Shown: positions 41,963-50,293, numbered from the stretch's first letter. The stretch is 64,000 nt of DNA from an uncultured Oscillospiraceae bacterium (GCA_934569225.1 CAKTKC010000005.1:1-64000), one strand, 5' to 3'. Notes: generated by a model from the sequence alone, not told the origin. A program made the numbers and translations.

Positions 41963-43726
41963 ATGAACGAAGTATGGAATCTGGACGTTATTTACCGCGG
42001 CTTTGACGACCCCGCCTTTGCCGCGGACATGGAAAAGCTGGAAAAGCTTGTAAAGGATTACACGGCCTTTGCCGGGAAACTGGCGGGGCAGGCACCTCTG
42101 GACGGCCTGAAAAAAGGCGTGGCGCTGGAAGAAGCTCTGTCAACGCTTTCCGGGAAGCTGGTGGAGTACGCTTTTCTGCGCCAGTCGGCCAACACCCGTG
42201 ACGCAGAGGCAGGCTCCCGGGTGGGGCAGGTGATGCAGATCCTCACCGGCGCCGCCGGCGCCCAGGCGCAGTGGCGGGAGTGGGTGTCGAAAATTCCCGA
42301 TTTAATGACGCTGGTAGCTGGCGACGAGACGCTGAAGGATTACACCTTCCTGTTTGAAAGCCTGCTGCGCAATAGCTCCCATCTGCTGGGAAGTCTGGGT
42401 GAGCAGATCAGCGCCAAGCTGTCCATGTCCGGCTCCAGCGCCTGGAGCGACCTGCAGGAGTATCTGACCAGCACCGTGCCGGTGAGCTACAACGGCGGGA
42501 CGACCAATCTGTCCGCCATCCGCAATCTGGCCTACGACCCCGACCCCGCCGTGCGGAAAGCGGCCTACGAGGCGGAGCTGAGCTGCTACGACCGTATCAA
42601 GGACGCCGTGGCCTTTGCCCTGAACTCCATCAAGCTGGAGACGATCTCGGACTGCCAGCTCCGGGGCTATGCGTCGCCCATTGACCGGACGCTGGAAAAG
42701 TCCGACATGAAGCGGGAGACCCTGGACGCCATGCTGGGGGCGATGGAGGAATACATGCCCAAATTCCGGCAGTACCTCCGCGCCAAGGGAAAGGCGCTGG
42801 GACACGAAAACGGCCTGCCCTGGTACGACCTGTTCGCGCCCATGGGCAAATCCACGGCGAGGTACACCACGGAGGACGCTAAGCGGATTCTGGTGGAGCT
42901 GTTTTCCACCTTCGATTCCGAGCTGGCGGACATGGTGGCGCGCGCCTTTGACGAGGAATGGATCGACTTCTATCCCCGGGACGGCAAGACCGGCGGCGCG
43001 TTCTGCGCCGGGGTGGCGTGCATCGGCCAGAGCCGCATTCTGACCAATTTCGACGGCACCTTCGGCGACATCGTGACTCTCGCCCACGAGCTGGGGCACG
43101 CCTTCCACAACCAGTGCATCCGCACCCACCGGCCGCTGAACCGGGGCTACTCCATGCCCGTGGCGGAGACTGCGTCCACCTTCAATGAGTGCGTGGTCAT
43201 GGCGGCGGCCATCCGGCAGGCAAAATCCCACGACGAGGAGCTGGCGCTTATCGAGTCCCAGCTTCAGGACGTCACCCAGATCATCTGCGACATCTATTCC
43301 CGGTATCTGTTTGAAAGCATGGTGCTGGAAAACCGGGAGAAGCAGTTCATGAACGCGGAGACCCTGTGCGGCATGATGCTGAAAGCCCAGGAGCAGTCCT
43401 ACGGCGACGGCCTGGACGCGGGCTTCCGCCATCCCTACATGTGGGTCTGCAAGAGCCACTACTACGGCTCGACCTTCTATAACTACCCCTATGCCTTCGG
43501 CGGCCTGTTCGCCCGGGGACTGTACGCCCAGTACGAGCGGGAGGGCGCGGCCTTCGTGCCAAAGTACAAGAAGCTGCTGCGCACCACCACCGTCGCCACG
43601 GCGGAGGACGTTGCCAAGGTGGCGGGCATTGACCTGACGGACAAGGAATTCTGGCGCAGCGCCTTGCAGACCGTTGCTCAGCAGATCGACCTGGTCTGCG
43701 GACTTCTTGAGGAGGGAAAACAGTAA
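41963..43726 (+). CDS. pepF: Oligoendopeptidase F (M3 metallopeptidase)
   Basis: Cytosolic zinc peptidase that cuts short oligopeptides. The 587-residue protein has the M3 signature TLAHELGHAFHNQ (His-Glu-x-x-His, with zinc bound by both His) and the downstream Glu in TASTFNE. It is full length for PepF. GGAGG precedes the ATG. The stop overlaps the next gene's start (TAATG), so both peptidases are made together. Confidence 0.95.
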   Translation: MNEVWNLDVIYRGFDDPAFAADMEKLEKLVKDYTAFAGKLAGQAPLDGLKKGVALEEALSTLSGKLVEYAFLRQSANTRDAEAGSRVGQVMQILTGAAGAQAQWREWVSKIPDLMTLVAGDETLKDYTFLFESLLRNSSHLLGSLGEQISAKLSMSGSSAWSDLQEYLTSTVPVSYNGGTTNLSAIRNLAYDPDPAVRKAAYEAELSCYDRIKDAVAFALNSIKLETISDCQLRGYASPIDRTLEKSDMKRETLDAMLGAMEEYMPKFRQYLRAKGKALGHENGLPWYDLFAPMGKSTARYTTEDAKRILVELFSTFDSELADMVARAFDEEWIDFYPRDGKTGGAFCAGVACIGQSRILTNFDGTFGDIVTLAHELGHAFHNQCIRTHRPLNRGYSMPVAETASTFNECVVMAAAIRQAKSHDEELALIESQLQDVTQIICDIYSRYLFESMVLENREKQFMNAETLCGMMLKAQEQSYGDGLDAGFRHPYMWVCKSHYYGSTFYNYPYAFGGLFARGLYAQYEREGAAFVPKYKKLLRTTTVATAEDVAKVAGIDLTDKEFWRSALQTVAQQIDLVCGLLEEGKQ

Positions 43727-45006
43727 TGGACAGCCGGACAAAAGCACTGTGTGATTTTCTGGATGCGGCTCACAGCGTGTACCACGCCCAGGCGTATCTG
43801 GCCGAGACGCTGAAAAACGCCGGTTATACCCGGCTGTACGAGCAGGACGAGTGGGCGCTTGCCCCCGGCGGGAAGTATTTCCTGACCCGGGGCGGCTCTG
43901 CCCTCGTGGCCTTCCGGGTGCCCCAGGGAAGCCCCAAGGGCTTTCTCATGAGCGCCAGCCATTCCGACCGCCCCACCTTCAAGGTCAAGGAGAACTTTGA
44001 GCTTGCCGCCGCCTACACCCGCATGGCGGTGGAGCGCTACGGCGGAATGCTGATCTCCCCCTGGCTGGATCGCCCCCTGTCCATCGCGGGACGGGTGACG
44101 GTGGAGACGGAAGCCGGCGTGGAAACGAAGCTGCTGGACATTGACAGAGACCTGCTGCTGATTCCCAACGTCGCCATCCACATGAACCGTCAGGCCAACG
44201 AGGGCTACAAATGGAACCCGGCGGCGGATACCCTGCCTCTGATCGGCAGCGCGGGCGCGGCAGGCAAGCTCCCAGTGCTGCTGGAGCAGGAAGCGGGCGG
44301 AAAGATTCTGGGGCACGACCTGTATCTTTACATCCGGCAGAAGGCGTCGGTCTGGGGCGTTGACGGGGAGTACATTTCCGCCGCCGCCCTGGACGATCTG
44401 GAATGCGCCTGGGGCTGCACCCAGGGCTTCCTCAGGGGCGGGGACAGCGCATCCATCCCGGTTCTGTGCGTTTTCGACAGCGAGGAAGTCGGCTCCGTTT
44501 CCCCCCAGGGCGCGGGATCGTCCCTGCTGGAGGACACCCTGGGCAGAATCTGCGACAGCCTGAAACTGCACCGGGGGCGGATGCTGGCACAGTCCTTCCT
44601 GGTGTCGGCGGACAATGCCCATGCCGTTCACCCCAACCACCCGGAGTACGCCGACCCCGGCAACGCCCCGGTCATGGGCGGGGGGCTGGTGATCAAGTAC
44701 AACGCCAACCTCAGCTACTGCACCGACAGCGTCAGCGCCGCAGTGTTCCGGAAAATCTGCGGCAGGGCAGGGGTCAGGGTGCAAACCTATCACAACCGGG
44801 CTGACCTTCCCGGCGGCTCCACCCTGGGCAGGATCTCTCTTGCCCACGTGAGCATCCCCACGGTGGACATCGGCCTTGCCCAGCTGGCCATGCACTCGTG
44901 CTACGAGACGGCCGCCGTGTCCGATGCCGTCGACCTGGAAAATGCCATGGCGGCGTACTACGGCGCGACCCTGGAAGCGACGCAGACCGGCTTTGTCATC
45001 CGGTAA
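43726..45006 (+). CDS. apeB: M18 family aminopeptidase
   Basis: Zinc aminopeptidase of the aspartyl/aminopeptidase I family. The 426-residue protein has SASHSDRPTFKVKE (metal His), the catalytic DSEEVGSVSPQGAGSS, HPNHPEYADPGNAPVMGGG and the C-terminal HVSIPTVDIGLAQLAMHS (His ligand). It starts in a TAATG overlap with pepF and probably finishes peptides released by it. Confidence 0.93.
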   Translation: MDSRTKALCDFLDAAHSVYHAQAYLAETLKNAGYTRLYEQDEWALAPGGKYFLTRGGSALVAFRVPQGSPKGFLMSASHSDRPTFKVKENFELAAAYTRMAVERYGGMLISPWLDRPLSIAGRVTVETEAGVETKLLDIDRDLLLIPNVAIHMNRQANEGYKWNPAADTLPLIGSAGAAGKLPVLLEQEAGGKILGHDLYLYIRQKASVWGVDGEYISAAALDDLECAWGCTQGFLRGGDSASIPVLCVFDSEEVGSVSPQGAGSSLLEDTLGRICDSLKLHRGRMLAQSFLVSADNAHAVHPNHPEYADPGNAPVMGGGLVIKYNANLSYCTDSVSAAVFRKICGRAGVRVQTYHNRADLPGGSTLGRISLAHVSIPTVDIGLAQLAMHSCYETAAVSDAVDLENAMAAYYGATLEATQTGFVIR

Positions 45007-45063
45007 TCGGCCAGACCGGCAAACTGCCTAAAAATTTTTATCCAAAATTGTAGAAACCAACCA

Positions 45064-45092
45064 TTGCAGGTTCTTGCGGAATATGGTAACAT
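45064..45092 (+). promoter_or_regulatory. Candidate promoter of the MsmX-type ATPase gene
   Basis: TTGCAG (45064-45069) and TAACAT (45087-45092) with a 17-base spacer. Confidence 0.5.
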
Positions 45093-45151
45093 CTATTTAT
45101 CCAGGTGGATTCTGCCTACTCCACATAATAGACAGAATACCGCTAAAATAA

Positions 45152-45278
45152 AGGAGGATAAACCCGTCTGACGCACGGTGCGGCAGTGTGGAGACCTGTC
45201 GTAATGCTCCCGGAAGATTGCTTTCCGGTCAGCGAGAACGCACGCGAAAATGGTAGGTGCGTTCGGCGTCGAAACAGT
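45152..45278 (+). promoter_or_regulatory. Structured leader between a Shine-Dalgarno sequence and the ATPase start
   Basis: A strong AAGGAGGATAAA (45152-45163) has no start codon near it; the true ATG lies about 120 bases further. The interval holds CCGGAA/TTCCGG (near 45210-45228), AACGCAC (45238-45244) and GTGCGTT (45257-45263) hairpins, and a 13-codon open frame that overlaps the ATPase start. It may be an RNA switch or an insertion. Confidence 0.5.
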
Positions 45279-46475
45279 ATGGCAAGTGTAACCCTGAAGA
45301 ACGTAAAGAAGATCTACCCCTTCAACGGCGACGACGCAAAGAAGAAGAAAAAGAAGAAGGGCGAGGAGGCTCCCGAGAAGAAGGTGAACCTTCAGATCAC
45401 CGACAAGGGTGTCGTGGCTGTGCAGGAGTTCAGCGTGGACATCAAGGACAAGGAATTCATCGTCCTGGTCGGCCCCTCCGGCTGCGGTAAGTCCACCACG
45501 CTTCGTATGATCGCCGGTCTGGAAGAGATCTCCGAAGGCGAGCTGTACATCGGCGACCGTCTGGTCAACGACGTTGCACCCAAGGATCGCGACATCGCCA
45601 TGGTTTTCCAGAACTACGCTCTGTACCCCCACATGACCGTTTACGAGAACATGGCCTTTGCTCTGAAGCTGCGTCATGCTCCCAAGGACGAGATCGACAA
45701 GAAGGTCAAGGAAGCTGCTGAGATCCTGGACATCACCCAGTACCTGGGCCGTAAGCCCAAGGCTCTGTCCGGCGGTCAGCGTCAGCGTGTTGCCATCGGC
45801 CGCGCCATCGTTCGTGACCCCCAGGTCATGCTGATGGATGAGCCTCTGAGTAACCTGGACGCCAAGCTGCGTAACCAGATGCGTGCCGAGCTCATCAAGC
45901 TGCGCGAGCGCATCAATACCACCTTTATCTATGTTACCCACGACCAGACCGAGGCTATGACCCTGGGCGACCGGATCGTCATCATGAAGGACGGCTTCAT
46001 CCAGCAGATCGGCACGCCTCAGGAGGTCTTCAACCATCCCTACAACCTGTTCGTCGCCACCTTCATCGGTACGCCTCAGATGAACATGTTTGAGAACGCC
46101 AAGCTGATCAAGGTTGACGGCAAGTACGCCGTGCAGTTGGACAATCAGACCGTGGTTCTGTCCGACGAGAAGCAGGCCAAGCTCGCCGCCAACAACGTTG
46201 CGGAGCAGGATATCGTTCTGGGCGTCCGTCCCGAGCACATTGAGCTGACCGCCGGCGGCATCGAGGGCAAGGTCGACGTGTCCGAAATGATGGGCTCCAC
46301 CGTCCACCTGCATGTCACCTCCATGGGCCGCGACGTGGTTCTGGTGGTCTCCACCATGAACATGACCGGCGCAGAGGTTGCTGCTCTGTCCAGCGGTTCC
46401 ACCGTTCACTTCTCCTTCCCCGGCCACGTATGCCACATCTTCTCCAAGGAGACCGGCATCAACCTGGAAGCCTGA
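45279..46475 (+). CDS. msmX: Multiple-sugar ABC transporter ATPase (MsmX/UgpC type)
   Basis: Shared ATPase that energises several carbohydrate importers in Firmicutes. The 398-residue protein has Walker A (GPSGCGKSTTLRM), the Q loop, LSGGQRQRVAIGRAIV, LMDEPLSNLDAKLRN, the H loop and a TOBE-type C-terminus. A Lys-rich insertion (DDAKKKKKKKGEEAPEKK, residues about 18-35) splits the first strand region. The ATG at 45279 lacks a good ribosome binding site, which sits about 120 bases upstream. It stands alone, without permeases, as expected for a shared ATPase, and could serve the galactan importer. Confidence 0.92.
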   Translation: MASVTLKNVKKIYPFNGDDAKKKKKKKGEEAPEKKVNLQITDKGVVAVQEFSVDIKDKEFIVLVGPSGCGKSTTLRMIAGLEEISEGELYIGDRLVNDVAPKDRDIAMVFQNYALYPHMTVYENMAFALKLRHAPKDEIDKKVKEAAEILDITQYLGRKPKALSGGQRQRVAIGRAIVRDPQVMLMDEPLSNLDAKLRNQMRAELIKLRERINTTFIYVTHDQTEAMTLGDRIVIMKDGFIQQIGTPQEVFNHPYNLFVATFIGTPQMNMFENAKLIKVDGKYAVQLDNQTVVLSDEKQAKLAANNVAEQDIVLGVRPEHIELTAGGIEGKVDVSEMMGSTVHLHVTSMGRDVVLVVSTMNMTGAEVAALSSGSTVHFSFPGHVCHIFSKETGINLEA

Positions 46476-46491
46476 TCTTGAGCCAAAGTAC

Positions 46492-46526
46492 AAACGGGTC
46501 TGCCTTAACCGGCAGACCCGTTTTTT
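46492..46526 (+). terminator. Terminator of the MsmX-type gene
   Basis: AAACGGGTCTGCC (46492-46504) and GGCAGACCCGTTT (46511-46523), a perfect 13-bp stem, followed by T's. Confidence 0.9.
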
Positions 46527-46562
46527 TGCGCCGCTGTCAAGCGGTGCATTGGCATTTGTGAT

Positions 46563-47567
46563 TCAGATAGAGCGGGAAAGCAGCATCCCCAGCAGCTTGT
46601 CGTCGGTGAAGGCCGGATGGGCGTAGGCGGCGTCCAGAATGGCTTCCACGTTGTCTGTGTCATTTTCGATCTCCTTGGAATAAAGCTGCGCCGTGGTGAA
46701 AATGTCGCCGCCCACCAGCCTGACCAGCAGGCAGGAGATCAGGATGAACTTCACGCGGCAGTAAAGGTCGTAGTCGGAAACCGCCTGAAGCCAGTACCGC
46801 TGAGTCAGATATCTGGCCAGCGTCCGGAGATGCGGCGTCCAGTTTCCGGGATTGGGGTGACGGAGCATAGTCTCCCACTGGGGCGTCAGCAGCTCAAGCC
46901 CCAGAAAAAAGTCCAGAACCTCCGCAGGATTTCCCGGCTTTGCCAATGCCGCGGCGGTTTCCAGCGCCGCCCCGGCGTCGAAGGGACTTCCCTCCCCGCC
47001 GTCCAGCTCTGACTGCGCCTGACAGCCGTAGAGCAGCCCCAGCGCCAGAGATTCCCCGACGCTATGGGATTCGTCCGACAAAATGGACAGCATGACTTCC
47101 CGGGAGACCTTCAGCGAAGCCATGGCTTCGGCGTCATACTCCGGAACCCCGCCGCCGGGACGGGTGTCCGCCGTCAACGGGGCGGGCGGCGCGGTCAGAA
47201 TCAGCTTCGCGGCTTCCGGACAGCTCAGCTCCAGCCCCAGTTCGGCAAAATCCCCATAATCATGGGTCAGGCGGGGGAATATCCGGCAGGTTTCGCACAG
47301 GGCGCTTTCCCCCAGCTCCGCCTGAATCCGGCAAAGCCCGTCACTGCGCCACATAGGGCAGCGTCCGTCGATGATGGACATGGACGTCTTGCCGTCGGCG
47401 GTACGCATCACCTCCCGGAGACGGTCGCCCAACTCACCGGGCAGGGCGCGGTAGAACCGGGCGGAAGCGTCGTCAATCTCCACCTCCCACTCCTTGCAGC
47501 AGCTGTCCGGGCATTTCCCGGCGGCGCAGCAGAAGCGGTCATAGTAGTCCGGTTTGAAAAGCAGCAT
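46563..47567 (-). CDS. fliB: FliB-family lysine-N-methylase-like protein
   Basis: FliB methylates lysines of flagellin. The 334-residue protein has the Cys-rich family start: DRFCCAAGKCPDSCCKEWEVEID, then CPMWRSDGLCRIQAELG and LCETCRIFPR (about residues 80-110), clusters suitable for a metal or Fe-S site. No flagellar gene lies in the window, and many gut Clostridia keep fliB-like genes without flagella, so another protein substrate is possible. The ATG at 47567 follows AAGGAG. Confidence 0.85.
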   Translation of the reverse strand: MLLFKPDYYDRFCCAAGKCPDSCCKEWEVEIDDASARFYRALPGELGDRLREVMRTADGKTSMSIIDGRCPMWRSDGLCRIQAELGESALCETCRIFPRLTHDYGDFAELGLELSCPEAAKLILTAPPAPLTADTRPGGGVPEYDAEAMASLKVSREVMLSILSDESHSVGESLALGLLYGCQAQSELDGGEGSPFDAGAALETAAALAKPGNPAEVLDFFLGLELLTPQWETMLRHPNPGNWTPHLRTLARYLTQRYWLQAVSDYDLYCRVKFILISCLLVRLVGGDIFTTAQLYSKEIENDTDNVEAILDAAYAHPAFTDDKLLGMLLSRSI

Positions 47568-47589
47568 AAGAAATCTCCTTGCACAAAAA

Positions 47590-47617
47590 GAAGCGCACAC
47601 CCTGCGGTATGCGCTTC
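47590..47617 (-). terminator. Terminator of the DivIVA-like gene
   Basis: GAAGCGCACACC (47590-47601) pairs with GGTATGCGCTTC (47606-47617), followed on the minus strand by TTTTT. Confidence 0.8.
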
Positions 47618-47624
47618 CAGAAAA

Positions 47625-48185
47625 TCAATAGTTCGGGCGGATGGTGTTCATCAGAGAAACTGCGTCCTGCAACGCCTGCTTGCTGGTGCTGACTGCCATT
47701 TGCAGCTGGGTCAGCTGGGACATAGCCTCGTCGGTTTTGGCAGTGATCTCGGCGGTGGCGGCGTCCACCTTGGCAATGGCCTCGTTCAGCACACCGTTTG
47801 CCTGATGGTAAACCAGCTCTGCCCGCTCCCGTGCGCTGCGCTCCACCTGCTGGGCGCGGCGGTAGGAATCCAGCTCTTCGGCGGTCTGGCTGTTTTCCTC
47901 CGCCTCCGGCTGGGGTTCCTGCACAGGCTCGGCGGCCTGCATCTGCTCCACCTGGGCACGAAGAGCATCCCGTTCCTCGGTTATGGCGGAAAGCTGGGCT
48001 TCCAGCATCGCAATCTGCGCGGACTGCGCCTGAGAGCTATCCAACTGCCGGCGGAGGTCATCCGTCTCGGCGGTCAGCGAATTGACCTGCTCCTGATGCT
48101 TTGCGTTGAGGTATTCCAGATAATGAACCACGTCCTGCCGGTTGAAGCCGTTGAACGCGGAGCGGAAATTCTGAGGTGCAGCCAT
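47625..48185 (-). CDS. DivIVA-like coiled-coil protein
   Basis: The 186-residue protein starts AAPQNFRSAFNGFNRQDVVHYLEYLNAKHQEQVNSL, a DivIVA-like N-terminal motif, then coiled-coil heptads to about residue 75, a Pro/Glu/Gln-rich linker (about 80-100), and a second helical region. Such proteins bind negatively curved membrane and recruit partners at poles or septa. The ATG at 48185 follows GGAGG. Confidence 0.7.
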   Translation of the reverse strand: MAAPQNFRSAFNGFNRQDVVHYLEYLNAKHQEQVNSLTAETDDLRRQLDSSQAQSAQIAMLEAQLSAITEERDALRAQVEQMQAAEPVQEPQPEAEENSQTAEELDSYRRAQQVERSARERAELVYHQANGVLNEAIAKVDAATAEITAKTDEAMSQLTQLQMAVSTSKQALQDAVSLMNTIRPNY

Positions 48186-48229
48186 GGTAAAATCCTCCCT
48201 TTTCTGCCGTGGGGTCAACATTTTCTAGG

Positions 48230-48258
48230 ATTATACCACACATAATCCGGAAAAACAA
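48230..48258 (-). promoter_or_regulatory. Promoter of the DivIVA-like gene
   Basis: Minus strand TTGTTT (48253-48258) and TATAAT (48230-48235) with a 17-base spacer. Confidence 0.7.
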
Positions 48259-48311
48259 CCGTTTTCGCCGAAGGAGGGCGGAAAACCAAAAAATATTTTT
48301 CCGCGCACCCC

Positions 48312-48340
48312 TTTACAAAAATAAAAAAGGCTGGTATAAT
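48312..48340 (+). promoter_or_regulatory. Promoter of tRNA-Arg
   Basis: TTTACA (48312-48317) and TATAAT (48335-48340) with a 17-base spacer, 20 bases before the tRNA. Confidence 0.85.
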
Positions 48341-48360
48341 ACGTAGGCTATCGATGAAAT

Positions 48361-48436
48361 GCGCCAGTGGCTCAATGGATAGAGCATCGGATTCCGGTTC
48401 CGAGGGTTGGGGGTTCGAGTCCCTTCTGGCGTACCA
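48361..48436 (+). tRNA. tRNA-Arg (anticodon CCG)
   Basis: The 76-base gene has the acceptor pair GCGCCAG/CTGGCGT, a D-arm GGCTCAATGGATAGAGC, the anticodon arm TCGGA-TTCCGGT-TCCGA with anticodon CCG (reads CGG), a T-arm GGGGGTTCGAGTCCC, and an encoded CCA (48434-48436). Its last 22 bases recur at 48565-48586. Confidence 0.96.
48415..48436 (+). repeat. Attachment-site-like repeat, copy 1 (tRNA-Arg 3' end)
   Basis: The 22-base 3' end of the tRNA, from TCGAGTCCC to ACCA, is repeated exactly 150 bases downstream. Duplication of a tRNA 3' end is the footprint of integrative elements. Confidence 0.75.
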
Positions 48437-48439
48437 AGG

Positions 48440-48468
48440 ACAGGGATACCCCGGTGGGGTGTCCCTGT
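48440..48468 (+). terminator. Terminator after tRNA-Arg
   Basis: ACAGGGATACCCC (48440-48452) and GGGGTGTCCCTGT (48456-48468) form a 13-bp stem followed by T's. Confidence 0.85.
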
Positions 48469-48564
48469 TTTTATGTCGCGGTCAGGACTCGAACCCATCT
48501 GAATGCAATGGTTCAGTGAACCATTGCCAAACGCCGGCTGGACGGCGTTTGCTCTTTAACGTAA

Positions 48565-48586
48565 TCGAGTCCCTTCTGGCGTACCA
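48565..48586 (+). repeat. Attachment-site-like repeat, copy 2
   Basis: Exact 22-base copy of the tRNA-Arg 3' end. The 128 bases between the copies contain a palindrome GCAATGGTTCA/TGAACCATTGC, an AAACGCCG/CGGCGTTT hairpin and, on the minus strand, GGGTTCGAGTCC, a T-arm-like fragment. Confidence 0.75.
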
Positions 48587-48636
48587 TGACAGGTGTTCTT
48601 ACAGGATTTGATCCTTTGAGAACACCTGTCATTTTT
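48587..48636 (+). terminator. Second terminator, following attachment-site copy 2
   Basis: TGACAGGTGTTCT (48587-48599) and AGAACACCTGTCA (48619-48631) form a perfect 13-bp stem, then TTTTT. It may be the original tRNA terminator displaced by insertion. Confidence 0.8.
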
Positions 48637-48637
48637 A

Positions 48638-48820
48638 TTGCCCACTTTGCGCCGGTTCGTAACTGACATAGACACCTCTGCGAGTGTTGACTGTTACATC
48701 AGGCACGGGCATGGACGGGGTATCCGGGATAAACAGGGCACCCACGCAGTTGTAGTAGATGGTCAATTTCTGAACCCATTCGCCGTTGATTTTCTCGGCT
48801 GTAATTATGTGAATGACGAA
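48638..48820 (-). pseudogene. C-terminal remnant of a serine recombinase
   Basis: The minus strand encodes ITAEKINGEWVQKLTIYYNC and then VGALFIPD, ending VNTRRGVYVSYEP. The IYYN[CF]VG segment is typical of the C-terminal region of large serine recombinases of Firmicute mobile elements (DUF4368-like). No catalytic domain or zinc domain remains. Its place 50 bases from a duplicated tRNA end supports a relic of an excised or degraded element. The remaining gap to 48930 shows nothing else. Confidence 0.45.
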
Positions 48821-48932
48821 ATATCGGATATTCTGGGGTGATGGGCAGCGGTATCTATAAGATCGACGAAACCGATATCGTTCTGCGTCGACGCGTACAA
48901 ACGCGCCGGAAAATCTGCTGGTGATATTGGCC

Positions 48933-48962
48933 TTGACAGCGCCGTGCCCCACCTGATATTAT
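48933..48962 (+). promoter_or_regulatory. Promoter of the LacI-family gene
   Basis: TTGACA (48933-48938) and TATTAT (48957-48962) with an 18-base spacer. Confidence 0.75.
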
Positions 48963-48968
48963 GAAAGA

Positions 48969-48982
48969 GGCAACCAGTTGCC
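48969..48982. promoter_or_regulatory. LacI operator at the regulator gene
   Basis: GGCAACCAGTTGCC is a palindrome (GGCAAC, centre CA, GTTGCC) just downstream of the -10 box, matching the site at 50207-50220 at 13 of 14 positions. It implies autorepression. Confidence 0.75.
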
Positions 48983-49022
48983 GACGTTTGAATCGAATTG
49001 ACAGCATGGTGAGGATTTGTTC

Positions 49023-50030
49023 GTGGAGCAGCGTAAGAGGATGGATACCCTGAGCGATATTGCCAGGGAACTGGGCGTGAATAAGGCTACGGTTTCCAAG
49101 GCCATTTCCGGGAAGGGAAATTTAAGCGCGGAGACCCGCGCGAGAATTCTGGAGTTTATTGACAAGTGCGGATACAAGCCCAACGCTGTGGCTCAGAGCC
49201 TGGCGCGGAACCGGACGTTCAATATCGGCCTGATGATGCCCGATCAGGCAGGACTGTTTGACGGGGCGTTCTTCCAGGAATGTCTCAGCGGCGTCTGCAA
49301 GATCGCGTCGAGCAGCAGCTATGATGTGCTGATGGCCATGGACAGCGAACGGTCTGTTGAGAACATCGCCCGCCTGATCGATAACCGCAAGATCGACGGC
49401 GTCATCGCCATGCGTTCCCTTGTGGAATCCCCCATTGTGGGCTTCCTGAAGGAAAAACAGGTTCCCTTCGTCCTGATCGGCCCGACCTCCGACAAGCAGA
49501 CCATCGTTGTGGACAACGACAACCGGTCTGCCTGCCGGGATCTGACGGCGCTGCTCATCACCGGCGGCGTGAAGAGCATGGCGTTGCTCGGCGGCGAAGA
49601 GAAGAACTGCGTCACCCACAGCCGGTTAAAGGGCTTCTGGGATGCCTGCGGCCAGCTGGGGCTGAGCCGGGATAAGCAGATGGTATACATGAACGTGAAC
49701 CGGGACAGCAACCTGAACGAAATGCTGTCCGCGATCCTGGCACGGAAAGTGGACTGTATCGTCTGCATGGACGATTACATCTGCAATCTTGTGATGGTTC
49801 ACCTGAGAACCAACGGTATCCGCATTCCTCAGGACGTGAAGGTCGCCAGCTTTTATGACAGCGTTCTTCTGGAAAGCAATATCCCGCCCGTAACCAGTCT
49901 GCGCTTTGACGCGGTGGAGCTGGGCAGGATCGCCTGCCAGAAGCTGATCGACAGGCTGGAGGGACGGTCGGACTGCGACTATGCGCTTCCGGGATATCAG
50001 ATCATTCTGCGGGAATCAACCAAGGGGTAA
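49023..50030 (+). CDS. LacI-family repressor of the galactan locus
   Basis: The 335-residue protein has the LacI HTH (TLSDIARELGVNKATVSKAISGKGNLSAETRARILEFI) and a periplasmic-binding-type effector domain (FNIGLMMPDQ to the C-terminus). The GTG at 49023 lies eight bases after GAGG; an upstream TTG (49017) and a downstream ATG (49041) are weaker choices. Matching operators at its own promoter and at the binding-protein promoter identify its targets. The effector is probably a galacto-oligosaccharide; this is inference. Confidence 0.92.
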   Translation: MEQRKRMDTLSDIARELGVNKATVSKAISGKGNLSAETRARILEFIDKCGYKPNAVAQSLARNRTFNIGLMMPDQAGLFDGAFFQECLSGVCKIASSSSYDVLMAMDSERSVENIARLIDNRKIDGVIAMRSLVESPIVGFLKEKQVPFVLIGPTSDKQTIVVDNDNRSACRDLTALLITGGVKSMALLGGEEKNCVTHSRLKGFWDACGQLGLSRDKQMVYMNVNRDSNLNEMLSAILARKVDCIVCMDDYICNLVMVHLRTNGIRIPQDVKVASFYDSVLLESNIPPVTSLRFDAVELGRIACQKLIDRLEGRSDCDYALPGYQIILRESTKG

Positions 50031-50035
50031 TTACA

Positions 50036-50066
50036 GGGCTGGGACGGTATGTCCCGGCCCCATATT
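50036..50066 (+). terminator. Terminator of the LacI gene
   Basis: GGGCTGGGAC (50036-50045) and GTCCCGGCCC (50051-50060), then ATATTTTTT. Confidence 0.8.
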
Positions 50067-50167
50067 TTTTGCCGGAAGGAAAACGGTTACCGCTTGTATA
50101 AATGCCGAAGTTCCGAATTGTTCAATCTAAATAAAAGATAAGCCGCATTCTTGTTACAAATTCCAAA

Positions 50168-50196
50168 TTGACAAGAAATGTGAGAAGGTCTATACT
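50168..50196 (+). promoter_or_regulatory. Promoter of the galactan operon
   Basis: TTGACA (50168-50173) and TATACT (50191-50196) with a 17-base spacer. Confidence 0.85.
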
Positions 50197-50206
50197 TTAG
50201 ACAGAC

Positions 50207-50220
50207 GGCAACCGGTTGCC
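50207..50220. promoter_or_regulatory. LacI operator of the galactan operon
   Basis: GGCAACCGGTTGCC, a perfect 14-bp palindrome, lies at about +5 to +18 relative to the predicted start site. Confidence 0.8.
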
Positions 50221-50293
50221 AAACTGGCGCCAAATGAAATAATAGGAGGAATTTAAAAAGAAAAAACTGCTTGCTCTGCTGCTGGCTTTTGTC

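Noticed and set aside
45186..45281. N-terminally extended MsmX-type ATPase from the GTG at 45186
   Set aside because: The extension is encoded by hairpin sequence and has no family similarity; MASVTLKNVKK is the usual start.
48313..48498. Small protein on the minus strand across tRNA-Arg
   Set aside because: It is the antisense of the tRNA (the familiar EGTRTPNPRNRN pattern) and not a gene.
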